From contig NZ_AVBF01000015.1 in assembly GCF_000770635.1 (NCBI RefSeq), positions 1 through 64,000 on the forward strand: 64,000 bases of DNA, written 5' to 3'. Both the position numbers and the translations under genes were made by a program. The stretch comes from Pontibacillus yanchengensis Y32 (lineage in GTDB: Bacteria > Bacillota > Bacilli > Bacillales > BH030062). A model generated the notes under the pieces. The model was given only the letters and a program-made list of their open reading frames with translations. It was not told where the DNA came from and searched no databases. Below are positions 32,545 to 41,474 of this stretch, piece by piece (position 1 is the first letter of the stretch; the number at the start of each line of letters is the position of its first letter).

Positions 32545-33993
32545 ATGGTTACATTTGTTGCATCCATCTTATTACTAATTTTAGGTTACGTTGTTTATGG
32601 AAAGGTGGTTGAGCGAATTTTTGGCATTAATGATCAAACCAGTACACCTGCCTATACCTATCAGGATGGTTTTGACTATATGCCAATGAGCTGGTGGAAA
32701 GCTAGTTTAATACAACTCTTGAATATTGCAGGACTTGGCCCTATTTTTGGTGCTATTTTAGGCGCTTTATATGGTCCTGTTGCTTTTATTTGGATTGTAA
32801 TTGGATCTATATTTGGTGGAGCAGTGCACGATTACTTCTCTGGAATGCTTTCAATCCGTCATAATGGGGCCCAATATCCTACTATCGTCGGAAAATACTT
32901 AGGTAAACCTGTTCGCTCTGTTATCAATGTGTTATCTATTGCCTTAATGGTTCTAGTGGCAGCTGCCTTTACAGCTGGTCCAGCACAATTGATGGCGGAA
33001 GTGACCCCTTTAACTTTTATGGCTTCTTTACTTGTTATTTTCGCTTACTTCTTAATCGCTGTACTGTTACCTGTGAATAAGATAATCGGTAAAATCTATC
33101 CTATTTTTGGGGCTATTTTAATATTTATGGCTGTTTCCATTGGTGTGGGAATCTTTTTCTTTGATAACCCGATACCAAATTTAACGTTCAGTAATTTACA
33201 TCCTGAAGCTAAAGATACTCCCATATGGCCACTATTAATGGTAACCATTTCTTGTGGTGCTATCTCAGGATTTCATAGTACACAAAGTCCTATTCTTGCT
33301 CGCACACTAAAAAAAGAAAGCGAAGGTCGTAAGGTGTTCTATGGAGCCATGATTGCAGAAGGTATTATTGCCTTGATATGGGCAGCAGCAGGTATGACGT
33401 TCTTTGGATCTACAGAGGGACTTTTTGAAGCACTTGATGCTGGTGGTCCAGCTGGTGTTGTTAATGAAATTAGCACGTCTACTCTTGGTGCCTTTGGAGG
33501 GGTGCTCGCCGTCATTGGTGTTATTATTTTACCTGTTACTACTGGTGATACAGCACTTCGTTCCTCACGGATGATGTTAGGAGATTTAATTACGCAATTA
33601 CGTAAAAAAGAGCTGACAGGGAAATGGACTCCTCTATGGTTGTCGATTCCTGTAGCCCTTCCAACGTTCCTATTAACACAAATAGATTATTCCTTTCTTT
33701 GGAGATATGTCGGATGGTCCAACCAGGTCGTAGCTACCGTTATGCTATGGACCGCAGCGATGTACCTCTTAAGAGAAGGAAAATTCCACTGGATTGCCAG
33801 CATCCCAGCTCTCGCAATGACAGCTGTCGTGAGCACGTATATATTTTATGCACCTGAAGGGTTTGGATTAGCCTACACCACTTCCATGATATTAGGTGGC
33901 ATTATCTGGTTGCTAGTAGCAGGCTGGTTTGTGAAGCAATTAGTTCGACCTAATCTTTCTCAAGGTGAAATACCTAGAGCGAGAGCGAGTTAA
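32545..33993 (+). CDS. cstA: CstA-family transporter (carbon starvation protein)
   Basis: 482 residues with about 13 membrane helices. CstA signature: LLNIAGLGPIFGAILGALYG, VHDYFSGMLSIRHNGAQYP, GAISGFHSTQSPILARTL and PVTTGDTALRSSRMM. CstA proteins import pyruvate or peptides on carbon limitation. The protein is shorter than E. coli CstA (701) and B. subtilis CstA (598), lacking C-terminal helices, as in the short CstA subgroup. ATG follows AAAGGAGGCTGTCACG. No LytST-type regulator adjoins. Confidence 0.88.
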   Translation: MVTFVASILLLILGYVVYGKVVERIFGINDQTSTPAYTYQDGFDYMPMSWWKASLIQLLNIAGLGPIFGAILGALYGPVAFIWIVIGSIFGGAVHDYFSGMLSIRHNGAQYPTIVGKYLGKPVRSVINVLSIALMVLVAAAFTAGPAQLMAEVTPLTFMASLLVIFAYFLIAVLLPVNKIIGKIYPIFGAILIFMAVSIGVGIFFFDNPIPNLTFSNLHPEAKDTPIWPLLMVTISCGAISGFHSTQSPILARTLKKESEGRKVFYGAMIAEGIIALIWAAAGMTFFGSTEGLFEALDAGGPAGVVNEISTSTLGAFGGVLAVIGVIILPVTTGDTALRSSRMMLGDLITQLRKKELTGKWTPLWLSIPVALPTFLLTQIDYSFLWRYVGWSNQVVATVMLWTAAMYLLREGKFHWIASIPALAMTAVVSTYIFYAPEGFGLAYTTSMILGGIIWLLVAGWFVKQLVRPNLSQGEIPRARAS

Positions 33994-34008
33994 CGATTAA
34001 TATTCAAA

Positions 34009-34050
34009 TAAAACGCTTGGATAACTAATATAGTTGTCCAAGCGTTTTTT
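34009..34050. terminator. Bidirectional terminator between cstA and the transglycosylase
   Basis: AAACGCTTGGATAACTA / TAGTTGTCCAAGCGTTTTTT. Confidence 0.9.
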
Positions 34051-34057
34051 ATATCGT

Positions 34058-34663
34058 TTATGCATTCATATAATTGGCCATTACTTTCGGTACATAAGCT
34101 TTTGTCTCTTCAAATGGAGGAATCCCACCATACTTGTCTACATTACCAGGCCCAGCATTATAAGCTGCCAGTGCTAGTTCTGTATCTCCGTTGTATTTAT
34201 CTAGCATCTGCCGTAGATACTTTGCTCCCCCATTGATATTTTCGATAGGGTCCATAATGTTCTCTACCCCTAATCCTTGCGCTGTAGCAGGCATCAGCTG
34301 CATTAATCCTTTTGCCCCTGCATTACTTACTGCATTTGGATTAAAATCTGATTCTTGTTTAATAACGGCATTTAGTAGCTTGGGATCTATATTATGCTCT
34401 TGAGCAGCAGCCTCTATTTGAGGTTTGAACGAGTTAGAAGATGTCATCACCTGATTCATAGACCCCATAGAAAGAGGAGGCATGGAAGATGTCATGCTTC
34501 TAGCTTGTTTAGATGCTGTTGGAACATCAAACGACGCCATTTCATTTTGCAATAACTGCGTAAAAAACGATGACGTATTCATAGAAGACGATGCCGAATT
34601 TCCCGACCCCATCGTACGAATTGCCTGTAATTGCGCCATTTGTTGAAACAATTGGATATTCAA
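34058..34663 (-). CDS. Soluble lytic murein transglycosylase (CwlQ/YjbJ-like)
   Basis: 201 residues from TTG 34663 after AGAGGTGATTGTCAG. The C-terminal 110 residues are an SLT domain: [20 protein letters not shown] with the catalytic Glu, then [35 protein letters not shown] and YVPKVMANY. The N-terminal 90 residues are Ser/Met-rich with no clear signal peptide, as in B. subtilis CwlQ. It cleaves peptidoglycan between MurNAc and GlcNAc, forming 1,6-anhydro ends. Confidence 0.9.
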   Translation of the reverse strand: MNIQLFQQMAQLQAIRTMGSGNSASSSMNTSSFFTQLLQNEMASFDVPTASKQARSMTSSMPPLSMGSMNQVMTSSNSFKPQIEAAAQEHNIDPKLLNAVIKQESDFNPNAVSNAGAKGLMQLMPATAQGLGVENIMDPIENINGGAKYLRQMLDKYNGDTELALAAYNAGPGNVDKYGGIPPFEETKAYVPKVMANYMNA

Positions 34664-34750
34664 CTGACAATCACCTCTTATATATTTTTTTATAATAATG
34701 ACTGGTTTTTCCCTTTACTAACAATATTACATTTCTATCATCAAGAAATA

Positions 34751-35329
34751 CTAGTTCTTTTTACTATAGTTTAATAAATGCATGTTGCTCATTTGAAAAG
34801 TCCATCGCTTACTTTTTTGTAATTCTTTTTTGGTAAAGACAAACATAGCCATTTGTTCTGACTTACCTTCACTATCTCCAAAGCCACTTCCATAATCCCC
34901 TTCATCACCATTTTCTCCATACGCTCTTAATCGAATTGTATTTGTTCTTGTTTGATTTTTGTTTAACCGAAACAAGCTTAACATTTTTCCACCGTCTGCA
35001 TGGTAATGGCTATTAAATCCCACAATAATTAAATATTCTTTTTTTTCTTTCAAATCATTCATTTTTTCTTTTACTTCTTCTACATAAATATCTGTATCGT
35101 ACACTTGATTTATATGTATAGGTTCGCTCAGGCCATTTAGAATTTGTTTTGTTGTTAGTGTGAAGGTAATATCATTTTGATAAGGTACTGTTTCTGCCTG
35201 ATGCATATCTAAGTTACGCCTTACATACGAAATTCCTTTTTCATTAGAAGTCAATATCAAAGTTGTTATTAGAAGAGCAGTTAGAGATATTAGAGCTGCT
35301 CTATTCTTAGTAATCTTTATACCCTTCAA
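34751..35329 (-). CDS. Membrane-anchored extracytoplasmic protein of unknown function
   Basis: 192 residues from TTG 35329, five bases after GAGGTGA (an in-frame GTG at 35338 overlaps that site). One N-terminal anchor (AALISLTALLITTLILT) and a soluble outer domain: TVPYQNDITFTLTTKQIL, EYLIIVGFNSHYHADGGKML, RAYGENGDEGDYGSGFGDSE. The Gly/Asp-rich stretch could be a metal site. No family recognised. Confidence 0.6.
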   Translation of the reverse strand: MKGIKITKNRAALISLTALLITTLILTSNEKGISYVRRNLDMHQAETVPYQNDITFTLTTKQILNGLSEPIHINQVYDTDIYVEEVKEKMNDLKEKKEYLIIVGFNSHYHADGGKMLSLFRLNKNQTRTNTIRLRAYGENGDEGDYGSGFGDSEGKSEQMAMFVFTKKELQKSKRWTFQMSNMHLLNYSKKN

Positions 35330-35364
35330 ATCGTTCACCTCGAATATGAGTGTACGAATACCAA

Positions 35365-36081
35365 CTATTTACGAAATACAGAGAAAAGAGACTCCCAAAA
35401 CCCTTTTGGTTTTTGAAATGATTCCTGTAATTGCTTATTAAAATCATTTTGTACACGCCATTCTTTCTGCTGTTCTTCACGCATCTGCTTTATTTCTTCT
35501 TGTAAGAGTTCACTTTTTTGCTTTTCTTGTTCCAGTAATTGTTCATAATGGTTTTGTTGTTGTTCTACTAATTTTTCAATTTTTGTGTTTGTCTTTTGCG
35601 AGAAATTTCCCACTCCTGAACTAATTACATGGTGATCTTGCTGGAGTTGCGATACGGTTGATTTAAGATGTGACATATCATTTTGCAGTTGAACATTCAT
35701 TTCACGTGTAGCAGCTAATTCACTAGAGAGGAATTTTATAAATTCATGTAATTGATTGGGGTCTTGGAGTGAAAAATCATATGTATCTTGAGTTGCTGGT
35801 TTTGTTTCCATTGCTTCCTGTTTTTCTTCTAATCTCTCTTTTTGCTGGGCTACTATCTCTATTGCTGTATCGTCTCTATTCTTAGCTGTGTCGCGTATCG
35901 CTATAAGCGCTTTAATATCTGAACGGACAAATATACGACGATCTCCATCTTTAAAAAACTCATAGCCGTTTCTCTCTAGAATTTGACCATACTTCCTTAC
36001 AGTTGTTGTAGCAATGCCAAGTTCATCCGCTACTGCCTTGGACGAAAAGGCACGTTCATTTGGCTCTATATCGTGTCGCAT
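35365..36081 (-). CDS. HTH plus coiled-coil protein, DUF3967-like
   Basis: 238 residues from ATG 36081 after AAAGGAGGAACGGT. Residues 8-60 form a MerR/RacA-like winged helix (FSSKAVADELGIATTTVRKY then NGYEFFKDGDRRIFVRSDI). Residues 70-220 are a Gln/Glu-rich coiled coil, and the end QESFQKPKGFWESLFSVFRK matches the DUF3967 kind of C-terminus. Such proteins occur on Bacillus plasmids and chromosomes, possibly in DNA segregation; the role here is unknown. A palindrome TACCGATACGGTA lies 60-75 bases upstream and may be its operator. Confidence 0.75.
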   Translation of the reverse strand: MRHDIEPNERAFSSKAVADELGIATTTVRKYGQILERNGYEFFKDGDRRIFVRSDIKALIAIRDTAKNRDDTAIEIVAQQKERLEEKQEAMETKPATQDTYDFSLQDPNQLHEFIKFLSSELAATREMNVQLQNDMSHLKSTVSQLQQDHHVISSGVGNFSQKTNTKIEKLVEQQQNHYEQLLEQEKQKSELLQEEIKQMREEQQKEWRVQNDFNKQLQESFQKPKGFWESLFSVFRK

Positions 36082-36422
36082 ACCGTTCCTCCTTTTATTA
36101 CAAATATGAAATTTATAACGTGATTTTGCAATTCATATCGCCTACCGATACGGTACGCAAATTAGCAACAAGATGTACCTTTAAGATGCTAAGTGTATTT
36201 TTAACACAATCATTCCAACCATTTTTTCTCTGTAGCGGAAAGCGATATGAGCGATATACTATAATGTTTCGTATAAAAAATAGTATAAGTGTCCAATCCT
36301 TTATATATTTTTTATTTCTAAGCGTCAATTTTTATAGAATTTTATTATATTGTCCTTTATCTGCAACGATACCATAAGACATATTCTCGAGATAGTGCGT
36401 ATTTTCATTTAATGATTCTTTC
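36082..36422. other. Intergenic stretch with palindrome
   Basis: Contains TACCGATACGGTA (36143-36155) and a direct repeat GCGATATGAGCGATATAC near 36240. No gene seen: the frames across it lack ribosome binding sites. Confidence 0.5.
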
Positions 36423-36593
36423 TTAACTTCTATTATACTTGTATTCATAGAGTTCATCTTCTAATTCTAGGATTCTTTTTCTATTAGATTGAGTTGTCCA
36501 TATCATGCCCACAATTGCACCTATCACAAAACCCTCAGAACCAAAAAACAACAACCCTATAAAACCAATCAATCCAATATAAACAAAAGACAT
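36423..36593 (-). CDS. Small membrane protein with charged tail (56 residues)
   Basis: ATG 36593 lies 12 bases after TTGGAGG, a long but usable spacing. Residues 2-31 are two short hydrophobic helices (SFVYIGLIGFIGLLFFGSEG and FVIGAIVGMIW), followed by an acidic-basic helix (NRKRILELEDELYEYKYNRS). No family recognised. It lies 49 bases from repeat copy 4. Confidence 0.55.
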   Translation of the reverse strand: MSFVYIGLIGFIGLLFFGSEGFVIGAIVGMIWTTQSNRKRILELEDELYEYKYNRS

Positions 36594-36642
36594 ATAACCA
36601 TATTTCCTCCAATAGTTGCTTTAAAGTAAGTTATATTATAGC

Positions 36643-36907
36643 AGAACAAAAGCGCAAGCGCCCGGTAGCGACGTACAAACTGTCCTGTGGTAATGGAAGT
36701 TCGATTAGACCCGCTGCGTCACGCAGCAACATCGAACCAACCTACGTCGTGTAGACCGAAAGGAAACACGAAGAGCGATAGCGATTCGATGTTGACTTAT
36801 CGTAAGAAGGTGCAGGAAGTTTGCTAGTCGCTGGGCGCTGGAGCTGGACGTGGCTACTTCACTTTTTCAGTTATACACAAGAATTGAATTTTATAATTTC
36901 CTGGACA
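36643..36907 (+). repeat. Interspersed element A (copy 4, full length with central insert)
   Basis: Starts AGAACAAAAGCGCAAGCGCC and ends with TTATACACAAGAATTG (36871-36886) and TTTATAATTTCCTGGACAGC. Compared with copy 3 it has about 60 extra central bases containing its own stem GCTGCGTCACGCAGC. Confidence 0.9.
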
Positions 36908-36911
36908 GCGA

Positions 36912-36942
36912 AAAAGAACGAGCATATTAGCTCGTTCTTATA
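36912..36942 (-). terminator. Terminator of the transporter-glcDF operon
   Basis: AAGAACGAGC / GCTCGTTCTTTTTC around TAATAT on the minus strand, 8 bases past the glcF stop. Confidence 0.9.
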
Positions 36943-36949
36943 GCTATCA

Positions 36950-38254
36950 TTATTCCCATTTTCCAACAGGTCCAGCTTGTGCTAGTAAGTCTACCAAATG
37001 CACAGCTTCCATGTCTTCACTTGCTCCTTCCCGTTCAATTCCTAGTTTCATTTGTAACAGGCAACCAGGATTCGTCGTTACTATTCCCTCAGGTTGTGTT
37101 GAGCAGACGTCCTTCATTTTTACATCCAGTACATCCATGGAATCTTCGTAGTTTAGAATGTTATAAATACCTGCCGAACCACAACAGAAATCTGGACGAT
37201 CGAGTTCTTTTAATGTCAAACCAGGTATTTTATCCATTAGTTGACGTGGAGGCTGTTTAACCTTTTGAACATTGCTCATATGGCAAGAAGGTTGATAGGT
37301 TACCGTTTTCTCTACAGGTTTTGTATAGTTTATTTGATCAAGCTCTGCGAGAACTTCGGTTATATCTTTAACCTTTGCAACAAATTGCTTGGCACGCTCA
37401 TACCACTCTGTACCTTCTTCAAAGAGATGATGGTATTCTATTAATCTAGCGCCACATCCCCCAGCATTGTTCACAATATAATCTACTTGCTCTTCTTCAA
37501 AGGCTTTAATGTTTTCTTTCGCTAGTTCTCTCGATTGATCAATTTTACCCGAATGTGCATGCAAAGCTCCACAGCACGTTTGTTGCTCAGGAAGTACAAC
37601 CTCTGTGCCGCTCCTTAGTAATAGTTCTATCGTATTTTGGTTCGTATCAAAAAACATACTATCCATCACGCAGCCTGTAAAAAAGGCTACTTTTGCTGTA
37701 GCAGGACGCTTGCGAATAAAACGTTTGGCACGTCGTTTGCGCTCTTTAGGTGACGGTAAATCTGGTAGCACCTTTTCAAATTGATCGAGGTTCATTGGGG
37801 CTACCTTCGTTAAATGAAAGGATCTGGCTATTTTTTGCACGCCTGTTTTTTGATACAACCATGTGGCATTTCCTAGTGTGTCCATCCACCCTTTAGAAGG
37901 AAAGAAAGATTCAAACAAAAACTGTTCTGTTTTTTGTTGGGTCTTCGATTTCACTTGATTGTCTTCAATAACTTCTTTGGCACCTTCTAAAATTTCACCA
38001 TATTGCACATCCGTTGGGCACACTGTTGTACATGCCATACATCCAAGACATTTCTCTATAGGCTCTTGTAAATCTTCAATAGCAGCTTTTCCTTCCGCAA
38101 CCATTTTCACTAAATTGATGCGCCCCCGAGGGGAATGGGTTTCCCTCTCCATTGTTTCATAGGTTGGACATGCCGGAAGACAATAGCCACATTGGACACA
38201 ATCAAAGGTCTTGTCATAATTAATCTTTTCCTGAAGCGTTTTAACACTACTCAC
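36950..38254 (-). CDS. glcF: Glycolate oxidase-type iron-sulfur subunit
   Basis: 434 residues from GTG 38254, overlapping glcD by 8 bases. Two 4Fe-4S ferredoxin motifs, CVQCGYCLPACPTY (about 20-33) and CLGCMACTTVCPTD (about 69-82), then two CCG domains: TCCGALHAHSG and DFCCGSAGIYN with TYQPSCHMSNVQ. GlcF passes electrons from the flavin subunit to the respiratory chain. The true substrate may be another 2-hydroxyacid, because the rest of the operon is not a standard glycolate operon. Last gene of the operon. Confidence 0.9.
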   Translation of the reverse strand: MSSVKTLQEKINYDKTFDCVQCGYCLPACPTYETMERETHSPRGRINLVKMVAEGKAAIEDLQEPIEKCLGCMACTTVCPTDVQYGEILEGAKEVIEDNQVKSKTQQKTEQFLFESFFPSKGWMDTLGNATWLYQKTGVQKIARSFHLTKVAPMNLDQFEKVLPDLPSPKERKRRAKRFIRKRPATAKVAFFTGCVMDSMFFDTNQNTIELLLRSGTEVVLPEQQTCCGALHAHSGKIDQSRELAKENIKAFEEEQVDYIVNNAGGCGARLIEYHHLFEEGTEWYERAKQFVAKVKDITEVLAELDQINYTKPVEKTVTYQPSCHMSNVQKVKQPPRQLMDKIPGLTLKELDRPDFCCGSAGIYNILNYEDSMDVLDVKMKDVCSTQPEGIVTTNPGCLLQMKLGIEREGASEDMEAVHLVDLLAQAGPVGKWE

Positions 38255-39650
38255 TACGCAACACCAGCTTCTGGCCTTTTTCCGGAAAGATTTTACCTGG
38301 ATTCATAATACCATTTGGATCCCAGGCGTCCTTGATTCGACGCATCATGTCTAGCCCAACTTCTCCGAGTTCATTTTCCATAAATGGAGCCTTCATCGTA
38401 CCTATGCCATGCTCTCCTGACAGAGTCCCTCCAAGATCAATAGCCGCTTGGAAAATTTCTTCTACAGCTAATTCAACGCGCCCCATTTCTTCTTGATCAC
38501 GTTTATCACAAAGAACATTAGGGTGAAGGTTGCCATCACCTGCGTGACCAAATACAACAATCTCGACGTTGTGGCGTTCTTTTATCTCCTTAAGGCGATC
38601 CATCATATCAGGAATTTTACTTCTTGGTACGGTAGCATCCTCGGAGACTTTGGTTGGCTTTATTTTGGCAATGGCTGGTGATACTTGTTTACGAGAGTGC
38701 CAAATTTTTGCTGCATCTTCTTGTGACTCAGGAATGACGGTATCCCTTGCTCCGATATTTTTCATAATATCCTGGATAAGCTCTTTTTCAATGCTTAGCG
38801 TTTCCGGATGGCCGTCCAATTCGATAATGACAATAGCAGCAGCATCGGTAGGTAATCCTGCTGGTTGAAAATTTTCTACCGCTCTAATACATGCTTGATC
38901 CATAAATTCCATCTTAGATGGGAGAATGCCTGAAGTTAATGTCCTCGAAATAGCCTGGCCAGCAAGACGCACATCATCGAAAACCGCCATTAGCGTCTGA
39001 ACGGCAGGTGGTTTCGGAACTAATTTTAACGTTGCTTCTGTAATGACTCCAAGCGTTCCTTCCGATCCAACGAGCAATTTCGTCAAATCGATACCTGTAA
39101 CATTTTTAATTGTCTTTCCACCTGTACGAATGATTTCTCCTTCTGGTGTAACCAGTTCAAGGCCAAGTACGAAATCCTTTGTCACCCCATATTTCAAGCC
39201 TCGAGGTCCTCCAGAGTTCTCGGCAAGATTGCCTCCTATGGTTGCTACATGGGCACTGCTTGGATCTGGAGCATACATCAAGCCATGTTCTCGTGCAGCT
39301 TTATCAATATTTGCTGTTAACACACTTGGTGAGACAGTAACGGTTAAATCATCAGCACTAACGTCGATTTCTTCAGGCCATTGCGATAAATCCAAGACAA
39401 TTCCACCATTTACAGGTAACGGTCCACCACTTAAGCATGTTCCCTGTCCGCGAGGGTAAATGGGAATCTGGTGTTCATTTGCGATTTTTACAATCTGAAC
39501 AACCTCCCCCTTGTTTTTCGCCTGGACCACAATTTCAGGTAAATATTCTCCAAACGAAGCATCAAAGCTATAACTGTGCCGATCTGCTAAATCAGTCATG
39601 ATTTGCTTTTCAGGGAGGTGCTTTTGTAGTGCTTCTATCCATTCGTTCAC
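38247..39650 (-). CDS. glcD: FAD-linked 2-hydroxyacid oxidase subunit
   Basis: 467 residues from GTG 39650 after AAAGGAGGTCACATAC. FAD-binding PCMH domain: IPIYPRGQGTCLSGGPLPVN, YAPDPSSAHVATIGGNLAEN and KLLVGSEGTLGVITEATL. The C-terminal FAD-oxidase domain has VFGHAGDGNLHPN and SGEHGIGTMK. It oxidises glycolate, lactate or a related 2-hydroxyacid to the keto acid. Translationally coupled to glcF. GlcE is absent, as is common in Firmicutes. Confidence 0.9.
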   Translation of the reverse strand: MNEWIEALQKHLPEKQIMTDLADRHSYSFDASFGEYLPEIVVQAKNKGEVVQIVKIANEHQIPIYPRGQGTCLSGGPLPVNGGIVLDLSQWPEEIDVSADDLTVTVSPSVLTANIDKAAREHGLMYAPDPSSAHVATIGGNLAENSGGPRGLKYGVTKDFVLGLELVTPEGEIIRTGGKTIKNVTGIDLTKLLVGSEGTLGVITEATLKLVPKPPAVQTLMAVFDDVRLAGQAISRTLTSGILPSKMEFMDQACIRAVENFQPAGLPTDAAAIVIIELDGHPETLSIEKELIQDIMKNIGARDTVIPESQEDAAKIWHSRKQVSPAIAKIKPTKVSEDATVPRSKIPDMMDRLKEIKERHNVEIVVFGHAGDGNLHPNVLCDKRDQEEMGRVELAVEEIFQAAIDLGGTLSGEHGIGTMKAPFMENELGEVGLDMMRRIKDAWDPNGIMNPGKIFPEKGQKLVLRSE

Positions 39651-39674
39651 GTATGTGACCTCCTTTACATGATA

Positions 39675-40556
39675 TCAACCTAATAAGGATTTTGGGTTAG
39701 TCGACACCATTTCCGTTATTTCATCTTCTTTTATTCCCGCTACTAACAATTTCTCGATAAATTCTTCTAATCCTTTTATTGGAGTCGAATTATGCGGTTG
39801 ACCATAATCGGTAACTAATACACAAGATGCTGTTCCTATTGTCCGGATTGTATGTGCCATTTCTGGAACGGATAAATTATTGAAATCATTCCCACATGCA
39901 AGAAAGCACTTCTCAATCATGCACCCCTTCTCTGCTAGTTCCACTTGCATATCAAGTGGAATTTGGGCAATACCTAAATCAGCATGTTGGATTAAAATAC
40001 GTTCTACTCCAATATGAATCGCTTCATCAACTAAGGCGCCCACTTCATCAGGAGAAAGATGACCTGTTGCTAGCACAGCATCATGAGAAGCAATAAGAGA
40101 GAGGATTTGTCTTACTTCTTCCTTTACTTCACCCTGGTCGTTCCATATCGTTAATACAGAAGCTGAATAATCCAGCGACTTTTTACTATTAAAAAAATTT
40201 CCCTGGGAATGATTTTGAAAGTAATCAGCGTGCTGTTTTGCTGATATGGTGGGCATCCAAATTATTTTTGCCCCCATTTGCAGAGCTGTATCTACAGCAT
40301 GAGGAGAAAGCCCTCCTGTAAACAAATTACATACAAGACCACCTTGCACATCGATATCTGGTATCTTTTCTCGAATTAAATACGCACGATCATAGGAGTT
40401 TCCTTCATGTGCTTTAATGACCAATCCTTTCATGCCAGCTTTCTTCCCCTCTTCAACAAGTTCCCAATCCGTTTGTTTTCTCGGAAAAAGGCTAGGGGAG
40501 CTATGAACGTGAAGATCATAAGCTCCCTGTAAAAGAGGATGGTAGTATTCTTTCAT
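39675..40556 (-). CDS. DUF6282-type metal-dependent hydrolase
   Basis: 293 residues. TIM-barrel amidohydrolase-like: DLHVHSSPSLFPRK (metal His-x-His), a KAHEGNSY segment with Lys and His, ATGHLSPDEV, LIQHADLG and the closing LVTDYGQPHNSTP with a conserved Asp. These positions imitate the metal ligands of amidohydrolases, consistent with DUF6282. Reaction unknown: hydrolysis of a cyclic amide, lactone or decarboxylation are all possible. ATG follows GGGAGGCATTACA; 15 bases separate it from the preceding gene. Confidence 0.75.
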   Translation of the reverse strand: MKEYYHPLLQGAYDLHVHSSPSLFPRKQTDWELVEEGKKAGMKGLVIKAHEGNSYDRAYLIREKIPDIDVQGGLVCNLFTGGLSPHAVDTALQMGAKIIWMPTISAKQHADYFQNHSQGNFFNSKKSLDYSASVLTIWNDQGEVKEEVRQILSLIASHDAVLATGHLSPDEVGALVDEAIHIGVERILIQHADLGIAQIPLDMQVELAEKGCMIEKCFLACGNDFNNLSVPEMAHTIRTIGTASCVLVTDYGQPHNSTPIKGLEEFIEKLLVAGIKEDEITEMVSTNPKSLLG

Positions 40557-40571
40557 TGTAATGCCTCCCTT

Positions 40572-41459
40572 TTATGCCAATGCCTCGTTAAAAAAGGTTT
40601 CCAATTCATTCATTAGAGCGATATATTCATTATGTTCGCTATACATGAAGTCATTATGTTTTCCTTCAATGCGGTAGAACTGCTTTGGTTCTGCAGCCTG
40701 TTCATATAAAGCAATAGCTTCTTCAAAAGGATGAAGGATATTTTCTACTCCATGACCAACAAACAGTGGAATGTCATCAAGATTTTGTGCAGCTCGATCT
40801 GCATCAAGCTCTAGTATAGATTCAGTAAACTGAATGCGCGTCTTCCCACCAAATCCTTTTCGATCTGCCAATTCTTTCTCAACATAATCTCTTGTAGCAG
40901 GATCTAGTGGATAATGAAGGAATGGTTCCTCTTCCTTTGATTCTCCTTCAACCACCCGTCGAATGCGATCTTGTTCTACTGTTTCTAGCACTTTCATCCA
41001 ATCCTCGTAAGAATGAACCGTCTTCAACCAGCGTTCTCCATGATAAAAGCCATTTAATGCCGCAACAGCACTAACATTATTATTGGTTTCTGTAACCCGA
41101 ATGACATTCGAACCACCCATGCCCCAACCAATAAGCCCTATACGTTCATGGTCCACTTCCTCTTGCAGCTGAAGAAACGTAACGGCATTATGAATGTCCT
41201 GAACTTGTTCCTCTAATAAAACCCTAGCAGGATCCCCTTCACTATCTGCAAATCCCCTATAATCAAATCCTAAGCAAATATAGCCTTTATCTGTCATCGA
41301 TTGAGCGAACATCCGAGGATAGAATTCATTAACCCCTTGATAGCCAGAGTTTGGAATAATAGCAGGAAGCTTTTCCCCTTCTTGATAGTTGTCTGGAAAA
41401 TATAATGTCCCTTGTAGTAGGAGTCCTTCACTGTAGAATTGCACTGGTTTTTCGATCAT
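40572..41459 (-). CDS. Alpha/beta-hydrolase fold protein lacking the nucleophile Ser
   Basis: 295 residues. Fold elements: AIIPNSGYQGVNEFYPRMFA, LGFDYRGFADSEGDP, the elbow IGLIGWGMGGSNV and the C-terminal His in IEGKHNDFMY. The elbow reads GWGMG where active members have GxSxG or GxCxG, so the nucleophile position is Gly. Either it is not a classical hydrolase, or it uses another residue. The lid region (residues 120-200) is large and charged. It sits between the regulator and DUF6282 genes in the operon. Confidence 0.8.
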   Translation of the reverse strand: MIEKPVQFYSEGLLLQGTLYFPDNYQEGEKLPAIIPNSGYQGVNEFYPRMFAQSMTDKGYICLGFDYRGFADSEGDPARVLLEEQVQDIHNAVTFLQLQEEVDHERIGLIGWGMGGSNVIRVTETNNNVSAVAALNGFYHGERWLKTVHSYEDWMKVLETVEQDRIRRVVEGESKEEEPFLHYPLDPATRDYVEKELADRKGFGGKTRIQFTESILELDADRAAQNLDDIPLFVGHGVENILHPFEEAIALYEQAAEPKQFYRIEGKHNDFMYSEHNEYIALMNELETFFNEALA

Positions 41460-41474
41460 TATTATCTCTCCCTT

